In this document: positions 1 through 5,512 of the stretch, one piece after another
How the letters are laid out: each line of letters starts with the position of its first letter
Numbering within the stretch: position 1 is the first letter of the stretch
The notes under the pieces: model-generated
Told to the model about the DNA's origin: nothing
Seen by the model: the letters and a program-made list of their open reading frames with translations, nothing else
The model's database searches: none
Program-made: the position numbers and the translations under genes
NCBI GenBank assembly: GCA_900321595.1
Contig: ONWP01000332.1
Span: 1-10,292 of the forward strand
DNA length: 10,292 nucleotides
Direction of reading: 5' to 3'
Source of the DNA: an uncultured Eubacteriales bacterium
GTDB lineage: Bacteria; Bacillota; Clostridia; Oscillospirales; Acutalibacteraceae

Positions 1-468
1 ATCGACAAAAAGGACCGTCAGCTTCGGTTCATCCACGCCTGCGGAAAGACGGGCGCCGCCATGCCGGATACGCTGCGAAACGCCGGCGTCGAGGTGGGCG
101 ACGGCGCGAACGTGCGCGTAAGCGAATACATCTACGATATGGAAACCTATCTGGCGGCGGCTGACGTGGTCATCTGCCGCGCCGGCGCGAGCACGCTGGC
201 GGAGCTCAAATCCGTGGGACGCGCGTCGATCCTGATCCCGTATCCCTACGCGGCGGAGAATCACCAGTACCACAACGCCAGAGAGCTCTCGGATCGCGGC
301 GCGGCCGTGCTCATCGAGGAGAAGGATCTGACGGTCGAGGCGCTCGAGCGGGAGCTGGAGCAGATCCTGACAGATCCCGAAAAACGCGCGGCCATGGAGC
401 GGGCGGCAAAGTCGCTGTCCATCGACGACGCCGAGACGCGGATCGCAGAACTCATCATCGGAAAATAA
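1..468 (+). CDS. murG: MurG, UDP-GlcNAc:lipid I N-acetylglucosaminyltransferase (C-terminal part, 5' truncated by window)
   Basis: MurG adds GlcNAc to lipid I at the cytoplasmic face of the membrane, giving lipid II, the last intracellular step of peptidoglycan precursor synthesis. The reading frame is open from base 1, and 155 codons of the C-terminal half are visible. The donor-binding signature of the GT28 C-terminal domain is clear: a DVVICRAGASTLAEL stretch (visible residues 55-69), then IPYPYAAENHQYHNA (79-93), matching the MurG pattern of a Gly/Ala-Ser turn, a conserved Glu and an H/Q-Q-x-x-NA segment. A helical region with a DPEKRAAM motif (125-132) and a short tail close the protein at a normal family end. 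The acceptor-binding N-terminal domain lies upstream. The next gene starts 24 bases downstream, consistent with a murG-divIB operon. Identification is near certain; only the 5' end is missing. Confidence 0.94.
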   Translation: MDKKDRQLRFIHACGKTGAAMPDTLRNAGVEVGDGANVRVSEYIYDMETYLAAADVVICRAGASTLAELKSVGRASILIPYPYAAENHQYHNARELSDRGAAVLIEEKDLTVEALERELEQILTDPEKRAAMERAAKSLSIDDAETRIAELIIGK

Positions 469-492
469 AGGATCTGGAGGACAGGGGACGCA

Positions 493-1581
493 ATGCCGCA
501 GCAAAACACCGAAAACACGAAGCCGAAGAAGGGATCCGCGATCGCGGCGAAGCTTTCGTCCGCGCGCAAGCCGGTCCTGATCGCTGTCATCGCGGTGGCG
601 GCGATCCTTGTCATACTCGCGCTGTTCGGCCGGATCAGCACGGTCGAGGTCAAGCTGATGAACGGCTCGAACGAGACGCACTTTTATTCAGACAGCCGTC
701 TGGCGGAGGCCTGCGGTGTATCGCCCGGCAGCTCGTCCCTGCTGAAAATGGTGTTCCGGACGCGCGCGTCCAAGGTGCTCGAGCAGCTGCCGCTGCTGAC
801 GGACGTCTCCACGCACGTCTCCCTGCGCAAGGCGACGATCTACGCGAAGTTTTCGCCGCGCGTTTTCGTCACGGAAGCCGGCGAGGGCGGCGCGGTCATG
901 GTGCTCAACGACGACCTTCGCATCGTCCCGGAGGCTGCGCCCGCCGGCGCCGCGGCGCTCAAGGGCGTGTATTTCAAGGCCGGCGAGGCCGGAGAAACGG
1001 CGGAATGCACCGATTCGCGCATGCTCGACCGGCTGCGTCAGCTGTGTCAGGCGCTTGACGAGCTGCCCACCAGCGACGCCAAGGTGACGCTGCACCTGAC
1101 GGAGGTCGACATGACGAACCGTCTACGCATCACCATCACGCATGAGGATCGCGTGCGCATCGTGCTGGGCAAGGTGGTCAATCTGAAGGAGAAGCTGGTC
1201 GCGGCCAGAGAACTGGTCGATCAGCGGGAAAAGAAGGATCCCGGCGGCAGCTATATCATCTACGCGACCGGGTCGAGCTGGTACTATATGAGCGAGGTCT
1301 ACTCCGTATCCGGCGACTTCGTGCCCAACGTGGAGGGCAACGTGATCGACGGCGTCGTGGAGGGCATGGACTCTCTGGACGCTTACGACGAGGCCTACGG
1401 CGGCGAGGAGTGGTACGACGGCGCGCCGGAGGAGGACGAGGAGGAGCCGGATGAGGATTCCGGCGACGATGCGGAAGCGGACGCGCCGGAGGACGAAGAG
1501 GCGTATGACGAGGATTCCGGCGACGACGAAGAGGTCTACGACGAGGGCGAAGACGACGTCGATTCCGATGAAGACGCATGA
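493..1581 (+). CDS. divIB: DivIB/FtsQ-type cell division protein with long acidic C-terminal tail
   Basis: This looks like the bitopic divisome protein DivIB (FtsQ), which with FtsL and DivIC controls septal peptidoglycan synthesis. Visible features are a basic cytoplasmic N-terminus (residues 1-26), one transmembrane helix (about 27-45, VLIAVIAVAAILVILALF), then an extracytoplasmic region starting ISTVEVKLMNGSNETHFYS that resembles a POTRA domain (about 48-125), and a beta-rich domain with the DivIB/FtsQ-like segment RIVLGKVVNLKEKLVAARELV (221-241). From about residue 293 the chain becomes extremely acidic: 33 of the last 52 residues are Asp or Glu and none is basic. The heptapeptide DEDSGDD occurs twice (320-326 and 339-345). 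At 362 residues it is longer than typical DivIB because of this tail. An ATG start is preceded by GGAGG at 476-480 and a closer GGGGA at 485-489. Position between murG and ftsZ supports the call; POTRA sequence similarity is weak, as usual for this family. Confidence 0.82.
   Translation: MPQQNTENTKPKKGSAIAAKLSSARKPVLIAVIAVAAILVILALFGRISTVEVKLMNGSNETHFYSDSRLAEACGVSPGSSSLLKMVFRTRASKVLEQLPLLTDVSTHVSLRKATIYAKFSPRVFVTEAGEGGAVMVLNDDLRIVPEAAPAGAAALKGVYFKAGEAGETAECTDSRMLDRLRQLCQALDELPTSDAKVTLHLTEVDMTNRLRITITHEDRVRIVLGKVVNLKEKLVAARELVDQREKKDPGGSYIIYATGSSWYYMSEVYSVSGDFVPNVEGNVIDGVVEGMDSLDAYDEAYGGEEWYDGAPEEDEEEPDEDSGDDAEADAPEDEEAYDEDSGDDEEVYDEGEDDVDSDEDA
1450..1527 (+). repeat. Two near-identical 21-base copies encoding DEDSGDD in the acidic tail
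   Basis: Bases 1450-1470 and 1507-1527 both encode DEDSGDD and differ only at two third-codon positions (GAT versus GAC). They are spaced 57 bases apart inside the acidic 3' end of divIB. The surrounding codons are a low-complexity mix of GAG, GAC and GCG. Near-identity at the DNA level suggests a local duplication, but a run of Asp/Glu codons could also converge. Confidence 0.6.
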
Positions 1582-1612
1582 CAAAGTTTTTGCGTGAAAA
1601 GCGAAATTACCC

Positions 1613-1641
1613 TTGAAATCCGGCTTCACAAGTGATATAGT
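1613..1641 (+). promoter_or_regulatory. Sigma-A-type promoter for ftsZ with extended -10
   Basis: TTGAAA at 1613-1618 and TATAGT at 1636-1641 are separated by exactly 17 bases, and a TG dinucleotide at 1633-1634 makes an extended -10. Transcription would start near 1648, giving a leader of about 49 bases before ftsZ, with GGAGGG at 1685-1690 as ribosome binding site. No convincing terminator lies between divIB and this promoter, so ftsZ may also receive read-through from the murG-divIB unit. Confidence 0.82.
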
Positions 1642-1696
1642 ATAAAGGTATTAGAGGATTTTCAGCGCAGAAAGCTATATATACGGAGGGATTCAA

Positions 1697-2914
1697 ATGG
1701 CATTTGAAATATCCAATGATTATGATGAAGTTACGAAAATAAAGGTCATCGGCGTCGGCGGCGGCGGCGGAAACGCCATCAACCGCATGGTGGACGCCGG
1801 TGTGCAGGGCGTGGAATTCATCGCCATGAACACCGATCGTCACGTGCTGATGTATTCGAAGGCCACCAATAAACTCCAGATCGGCGAAAAGGCCACGCAC
1901 GGTCAGGGCGCCGGCGCGAAGCCCGAGGTCGGCAAGAAGGCCGCCGAGGAGAGCGCGGACGCGATCAATGAGCTGCTCGCGGGCGCGGATATGGTGTTTA
2001 TCACGGCCGGTATGGGCGGCGGCACCGGAACGGGCGCGGCGCCCGTCATCGCGGAAATGGCCAAGGATAAGGGCATCCTGACCGTCGGCATCGTGACCAA
2101 GCCCTTCAAGTTCGAGGGCGCCAGACGCATGCAGCAGGCGGAAGCCGGCATCACCGAGATGGCCAAGCACGTGGACAGCCTGATCATCATCCCGAACGAG
2201 CGTCTGAAGCTCGTCTCTGACGAAAAGATCACCCTCGCGAACGCGTTCGACGTCGCGGACGACGTGCTGCGTCAGGGCGTTCGCAGCATCTCCGACCTGA
2301 TCACGGTCCCGGGTCTGATCAACCTCGACTTCGCGGACGTGACCAACGTCATGAAGGACGCCGGCAACGCGCACATGGGCGTCGGCAAGGCCAGCGGCAA
2401 GGACAAGGCCGAGGAAGCCGCAAGGGCGGCGATCTCCAGCCCGCTGCTCGAGACCACCATCGACGGCTCCAAGGGCATCATCATCAACATCAGCGCTTCG
2501 ACGGATATCACCCTCGACGCCGTGGACGCCGCCTGCTCCATCATTGCGGACGCGGCTTCGCCCGACGCGAATATCATCTTCGGCGTGTCGCTGGATTCTT
2601 CTCTGGAGGACGAGATGATCGTCACGGTCATCGCGACCGGCTTCGGCACAGAGGTCGCGCAGAACGCCGAGCCGCAGCCCGCGGCGCAGGCGCAGGCACA
2701 GCCTCAGGCAGCGGCGCAGCCGCAGGCCGCGCCCAGCGAGGCGAACGCGGCCGATATCATCAGCCGCGCGTTTGCCCGCCACGCCGAGCAGAACAAGGGC
2801 TACGGCGTGCCGCAGACCGCGACCGCGAATCCGGCCGATCAGCCCTCGGCGCCCTCTGACAGCGACGACGACGGCTTCGAGGACGTGTTCAGCATCTTCA
2901 GCCGGAAGAACTGA
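1697..2914 (+). CDS. ftsZ: Cell division protein FtsZ (tubulin-like GTPase)
   Basis: FtsZ polymerises with GTP into the cytokinetic Z ring on the inner face of the membrane. The 405-residue protein shows the GTP-binding domain with IGVGGGGGNAINRM (18-31), the tubulin signature GGGTGTG (107-113), the NERL nucleotide-contact segment (167-170) and the T7 synergy loop NLDFADV (209-215), with the two catalytic acids D211 and D214. The C-terminal domain runs to about residue 320. It is followed by a variable linker very rich in Ala, Gln and Pro (324-347) and an acidic end. The C-terminal peptide reads DGFEDVFSIFSRKN (392-405) instead of the textbook IPxFLRR form; the FSIFSRKN end may be a lineage variant. 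ATG is preceded by GGAGGG at a 6-base spacing. The gene has its own promoter upstream and a terminator downstream. No ftsA precedes it. Confidence 0.98.
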   Translation: MAFEISNDYDEVTKIKVIGVGGGGGNAINRMVDAGVQGVEFIAMNTDRHVLMYSKATNKLQIGEKATHGQGAGAKPEVGKKAAEESADAINELLAGADMVFITAGMGGGTGTGAAPVIAEMAKDKGILTVGIVTKPFKFEGARRMQQAEAGITEMAKHVDSLIIIPNERLKLVSDEKITLANAFDVADDVLRQGVRSISDLITVPGLINLDFADVTNVMKDAGNAHMGVGKASGKDKAEEAARAAISSPLLETTIDGSKGIIINISASTDITLDAVDAACSIIADAASPDANIIFGVSLDSSLEDEMIVTVIATGFGTEVAQNAEPQPAAQAQAQPQAAAQPQAAPSEANAADIISRAFARHAEQNKGYGVPQTATANPADQPSAPSDSDDDGFEDVFSIFSRKN

Positions 2915-2939
2915 CGGCTTTTTGAACGGAAGCATACAA

Positions 2940-2974
2940 CGGCGGCGTCTGAACAGGCGTCGCCGATTATTTTG
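2940..2974 (+). terminator. Intrinsic terminator after ftsZ
   Basis: An 11-base-pair stem (2940-2950 with 2955-2965, two G-U pairs) with a GAAC tetraloop is followed by a T-rich stretch (2967-2973). It lies 25 bases after the ftsZ stop and just before the acpP promoter, so it separates the division unit from the acpP unit. Confidence 0.87.
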
Positions 2975-2991
2975 TCAAAAACTATTGACAA
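2972..2991. repeat. Inverted repeat overlapping the acpP -35 box
   Basis: TTGTCAA (2972-2978) and TTGACAA (2985-2991) are perfect inverted copies separated by six A/T-rich bases. The right arm contains the whole -35 hexamer of the acpP promoter. Such a position would suit an operator, but the left arm also overlaps the tail of the upstream terminator. A seven-base match can arise by chance, and it does not match the FapR or FabT sites I remember. Confidence 0.35.
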
Positions 2992-3013
2992 GACGGGTGA
3001 AAATCAATATAGT
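2985..3013 (+). promoter_or_regulatory. Near-consensus sigma-A promoter for acpP-HAD-proS
   Basis: A perfect TTGACA (2985-2990) and TATAGT (3008-3013) are spaced by 17 bases. Transcription would start near 3020, giving a leader of about 49 bases to the acpP ATG. The strength fits acyl carrier protein, which is usually an abundant protein. Confidence 0.88.
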
Positions 3014-3054
3014 TATGTGAAGGAGCGTTTTTCGGCGCCCAATGTTTCGTTTGT

Positions 3055-3060
3055 AAGGAG
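3055..3060 (+). promoter_or_regulatory. Ribosome binding site that fixes the acpP start
   Basis: AAGGAG ends eight bases before ATG at 3069, an ideal spacing. An in-frame TTG at 3063 would lie only two bases after it, so the longer reading with two extra N-terminal residues is unlikely. Confidence 0.85.
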
Positions 3061-3068
3061 ATTTGAGC

Positions 3069-3293
3069 ATGGTTTTTGAACGTTTACGTGAGATCATCTG
3101 CGATCAGCTGGAACTGAGCGAAGACGACGTGACGCTTGACGCCGTTTTGACAGACGTCGGCGCGGACAGCCTGGATCTGGTCGATATCGTCATGAGCATC
3201 GAGGATGAATTCGGCGTGGAAGTCCCGGACGACGCGCTCGACCGCTTTGTCACGATCGGTGACGTGGTGGATTTCCTTGAGGACAGACTTTGA
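3069..3293 (+). CDS. acpP: Acyl carrier protein
   Basis: Acyl carrier protein carries growing acyl chains on a phosphopantetheine arm during type II fatty acid synthesis in the cytoplasm. The 74-residue product has the family's usual length. The helix-II attachment motif is GADSLDLVD (31-39), with S34 as the phosphopantetheine site. The segment IEDEFGVEVPDDALDRFVTIGDVVDFLED is the canonical acidic recognition helix and C-terminal half. No fatty acid biosynthesis genes are adjacent. Instead the stop codon overlaps the start of a HAD-type gene, and proS follows. The start is set by the ribosome binding site at 3055-3060. A strong promoter stands immediately upstream. Whether this is the only ACP gene of the genome cannot be judged here. 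Confidence 0.95.
   Translation: MVFERLREIICDQLELSEDDVTLDAVLTDVGADSLDLVDIVMSIEDEFGVEVPDDALDRFVTIGDVVDFLEDRL
3278..3282 (+). promoter_or_regulatory. Ribosome binding site inside acpP supporting a TTG start for the next gene
   Basis: TGAGG at 3278-3282 lies seven bases before TTG at 3290. This supports TTG 3290 as the true start of the HAD gene, overlapping the acpP stop TGA at 3291-3293, and suggests translational coupling of the two genes. Confidence 0.7.
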
Positions 3294-3916
3294 AGAAAAA
3301 CATCATATTCGATAACGGCGATGTCCTGACGATGTACGAGCCGCTGCAGGTCCTGCGGCGGTTTCTGTCAGATGAAGCGGACGTGCAGACGCTCAACAGG
3401 ACGTTTTATCAGGCCGGATATATCCGTGAGACAGACCGCGGCGTCATGACCCACGAGGAGGCCATCGAGCGCGTGAAGGACAAGCTGCCGCAGCGTCTGG
3501 TCGATCTGCTGCGCTACCTGTACATCGAGAACGTGTACGGCGTGGCGTTTATGCCTGTCTTCGAAGAGATGACAGCGCTGGTGCGCGAGGTCAAGGAAAA
3601 GGGGTACGGCGCGTACCTGCTGAGCAACGCCGGCTTCGATTACTATGTGTATTCAAAGCAAAACCCGGCGATCGCGATGATGGACGGCGTCGTCATCTCC
3701 TGCGAGTACAAGCTGCTCAAACCGGAACGGGAGCTGTATCAGATCCTGTTCGACAAGTATGATCTGGATCCGGCGGAGTGCGTCTTCATCGACGATATGC
3801 CGGAGAACATCGCGGGCGCGAACGCCGTAGGTCTCGACGGGATCTGCTTCTCTCCGGCGCGGGAGGACGTGTCCGTTTTACGTGAAAAGCTGCGCGGCTA
3901 CGGTTACGACCTGTGA
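3290..3916 (+). CDS. HAD-superfamily hydrolase, subfamily IA, YihX-like
   Basis: This is a 208-residue HAD hydrolase with a helical cap (about 16-90). Motif I is IIFDNGDVL (5-13), with D8 as presumed nucleophile. The residue two further on is Gly instead of the usual Asp, the arrangement seen in YihX-type phosphatases (FDxGxV). Motif II is LLSNAG with S112, motif III is KLLKPERE with K144, and motif IV is CVFIDDMPENIAGA with D168 and D169. YihX of E. coli dephosphorylates sugar phosphates such as glucose-1-phosphate, but the substrate here is unknown. Translation most likely starts at a TTG that overlaps the acpP stop codon; a later start would remove motif I. proS begins 30 bases downstream without a visible promoter, so the three genes appear cotranscribed. 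A role linked to ACP is possible but rests only on position. Confidence 0.87.
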   Translation: MKKNIIFDNGDVLTMYEPLQVLRRFLSDEADVQTLNRTFYQAGYIRETDRGVMTHEEAIERVKDKLPQRLVDLLRYLYIENVYGVAFMPVFEEMTALVREVKEKGYGAYLLSNAGFDYYVYSKQNPAIAMMDGVVISCEYKLLKPERELYQILFDKYDLDPAECVFIDDMPENIAGANAVGLDGICFSPAREDVSVLREKLRGYGYDL

Positions 3917-3946
3917 GGCCGCTTTCCCTGAGAATAGGAGGACATC

Positions 3947-5386
3947 ATGGCTGATAAGAAGAAATTGGTGGAAGAGATCACCTCGATGGAGGAGGATTTC
4001 GCCCGCTGGTATACCGATGTGGTCATCAAGGCCGAGCTGGTGGATTACTCCAGCGTCAAGGGCTGCATGATCATCAAGCCCTACGGCTACGCGATCTGGG
4101 AGCTGATGCAGGCGCAGATGGACGCGCGTTTCAAGGCCACCGGCCATGAGAACGTCTACATGCCCCTGTTCATTCCCGAGAGCCTGCTGCAGAAGGAAAA
4201 GGATCACGTGGAGGGCTTCGCGCCGGAGGTGGCCTGGGTCACCCACGGCGGCAGCGAGCCTCTGCCGGAGCGGCTGTGCGTCCGTCCGACGTCCGAGACG
4301 CTTTTCTGCGAGCACTACGCGAAATCCGTCCACTCCTACCGGGATCTGCCCAAGCTTTACAATCAGTGGTGCAGCGTCGTGCGCTGGGAGAAGACCACCC
4401 GGCCGTTCCTGCGGACGCGCGAATTCCTCTGGCAGGAGGGCCACACCGTTCACGCGACCGCCGAGGAGGCCGTTGAAGAGACCGAGCGGATGCTCAACGT
4501 CTATGCCGAGTTCTGCGAGAACGTGCTGAATATGCCTGTCGTCAAGGGCCGCAAGACGGAGTCCGACAAGTTTGCCGGCGCGGTCGCCACCTACGCCATC
4601 GAGGCGCTGATGCACGACGGCAAGGCGCTGCAGGCCGGCACCAGCCACTATTTCGGCGACGGCTTCGCGCGCGCGTTCGATATGACCTTCACCGACAAGG
4701 ACAACACGCTGCAGTATATGCATCAGACCTCCTGGGGCACCACGACGCGTCTCATCGGCGCGCTGATCATGTCCCACGGCGACAACTCCGGTCTGGTCCT
4801 GCCCCCGAAGGTCGCGCCCACGCAGGTCATCGTGATCCCCATCGCGGCGCACAAGCCCGGCGTCACCGAAAAGGCGCAGGCGCTTTGTGAACGGCTGAAC
4901 GGCCGCTTCCGCGCGAAGGTGGACAACACCGACAACTCGCCCGGCTGGAAGTTCGCCCAGTACGAGATGAAGGGCGTGCCCATCCGTCTGGAGATCGGCC
5001 CCAAGGATATGGAAAAGGATCAGTGCGTGCTGGTTCGCCGCGACACGCGGGAGAAGGTCTTTGTGCCGCTGGCGGAGCTGGAGGAGACCGTGGAGCGTCT
5101 GCTGGACGAGATCGGGAAGAACCTCTACGCCAGAGCGCTGGACAACATGGAGAAGCGCACCTACGCCTGCACGACGATCGACGAGATCAACGCCGTCCGC
5201 GCCGAGAAGGGCGACGGCTTCATCAAGGCGATGTGGTGCGGGGATGAGGCCTGCGAGGACGCCGTCAAGGAGCAGACCGGCGTCGGCTCGCGCTGCATCC
5301 CGTTCGCGCAGGAGAAGCTGTCCGACGTGTGCGTCTGCTGCGGCAAGCCCGCGAAGCACATGGTCTACTGGGGCATCGCGTATTGA
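3947..5386 (+). CDS. proS: Prolyl-tRNA synthetase, archaeal/eukaryote-like short form with C-terminal zinc domain
   Basis: ProRS charges tRNA-Pro with proline in the cytoplasm. The 479-residue protein is the short class II form. The catalytic core has motif 1 near GCMIIKPYGYAIWE (39-52), the RPTSET proline/ATP-site segment (113-118), motif 2 RTREFLWQEGHTVHA (156-170) and the motif 3 region LIMSHGDNSGLVLPP (273-287). No editing (INS) domain of the long E. coli type is inserted between motifs 2 and 3. The anticodon-binding domain runs about 290-395. It is followed by the family-specific C-terminal domain, with a Cx4C and a Cx2C pair (C431, C436, C462, C465) likely binding zinc, and the characteristic terminal Tyr (Y479). 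AGGAGG at 3936-3941 sits five bases before ATG. It is the last gene of the acpP unit. Identification is very secure. Confidence 0.97.
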   Translation: MADKKKLVEEITSMEEDFARWYTDVVIKAELVDYSSVKGCMIIKPYGYAIWELMQAQMDARFKATGHENVYMPLFIPESLLQKEKDHVEGFAPEVAWVTHGGSEPLPERLCVRPTSETLFCEHYAKSVHSYRDLPKLYNQWCSVVRWEKTTRPFLRTREFLWQEGHTVHATAEEAVEETERMLNVYAEFCENVLNMPVVKGRKTESDKFAGAVATYAIEALMHDGKALQAGTSHYFGDGFARAFDMTFTDKDNTLQYMHQTSWGTTTRLIGALIMSHGDNSGLVLPPKVAPTQVIVIPIAAHKPGVTEKAQALCERLNGRFRAKVDNTDNSPGWKFAQYEMKGVPIRLEIGPKDMEKDQCVLVRRDTREKVFVPLAELEETVERLLDEIGKNLYARALDNMEKRTYACTTIDEINAVRAEKGDGFIKAMWCGDEACEDAVKEQTGVGSRCIPFAQEKLSDVCVCCGKPAKHMVYWGIAY

Positions 5387-5405
5387 GCATTGAAGCGATA
5401 AACGG

Positions 5406-5433
5406 AGCCGTTCCCGCGCGGGGGACGGCTTTT
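5406..5433 (+). terminator. Likely intrinsic terminator after proS
   Basis: A ten-base-pair stem (5406-5415 with 5421-5430, one G-U pair) with a five-base GCGCG loop runs into only four T residues. The short T tract makes it a modest terminator. An alternative fold is possible in which 5425-5429 pair with 5434-5438 and 5411-5416 pair with 5442-5447, also ending at four T residues. Confidence 0.65.
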
Positions 5434-5455
5434 GCCGTGAACGGGAATTTTGCCC

Positions 5456-5484
5456 TTGACGAAACGGCGCGATTCAGATACAAT
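5456..5484 (+). promoter_or_regulatory. Sigma-A promoter for the LRR-dockerin / ATP-grasp unit
   Basis: TTGACG (5456-5461) and TACAAT (5479-5484) are spaced by 17 bases. The predicted start near 5491 gives a short leader of about 22 bases to the ATG at 5513, with GAGGTG at 5501-5506 as ribosome binding site. An upstream in-frame TTG at 5450 lies inside or before the promoter and cannot be the start. Confidence 0.86.
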
Positions 5485-5512
5485 AGAATTGAGAAAATGC
5501 GAGGTGAACGCT

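Noticed and set aside
1582..1612. Possible terminator between divIB and ftsZ
   Set aside because: Only weak short complementarity is seen around the T run at 1586-1591, and the T tract precedes rather than follows any stem.
1607..2935. Long open frame on the minus strand opposite ftsZ
   Set aside because: It mirrors the GC-rich codons of ftsZ, has an Arg/His/Asp-rich composition without domains, and crosses the ftsZ promoter and terminator region.
3042..3056. Four-codon frame (M-F-R-L-stop) in the acpP leader, its stop overlapping the acpP ribosome binding site
   Set aside because: The nearest upstream AAGGAG is 17 bases from its ATG, too far, and such a short frame is expected by chance.
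3878..5359. 493-codon open frame on the minus strand opposite proS
   Set aside because: It is a codon-bias shadow of proS: no recognisable domain, no ribosome binding site seen, and proS itself is certain.
5450..5512. Upstream TTG giving 21 extra residues on the LRR protein
   Set aside because: It would lie upstream of the predicted transcription start and put a charged extension before a normal signal peptide; ATG at 5513 has a good ribosome binding site.
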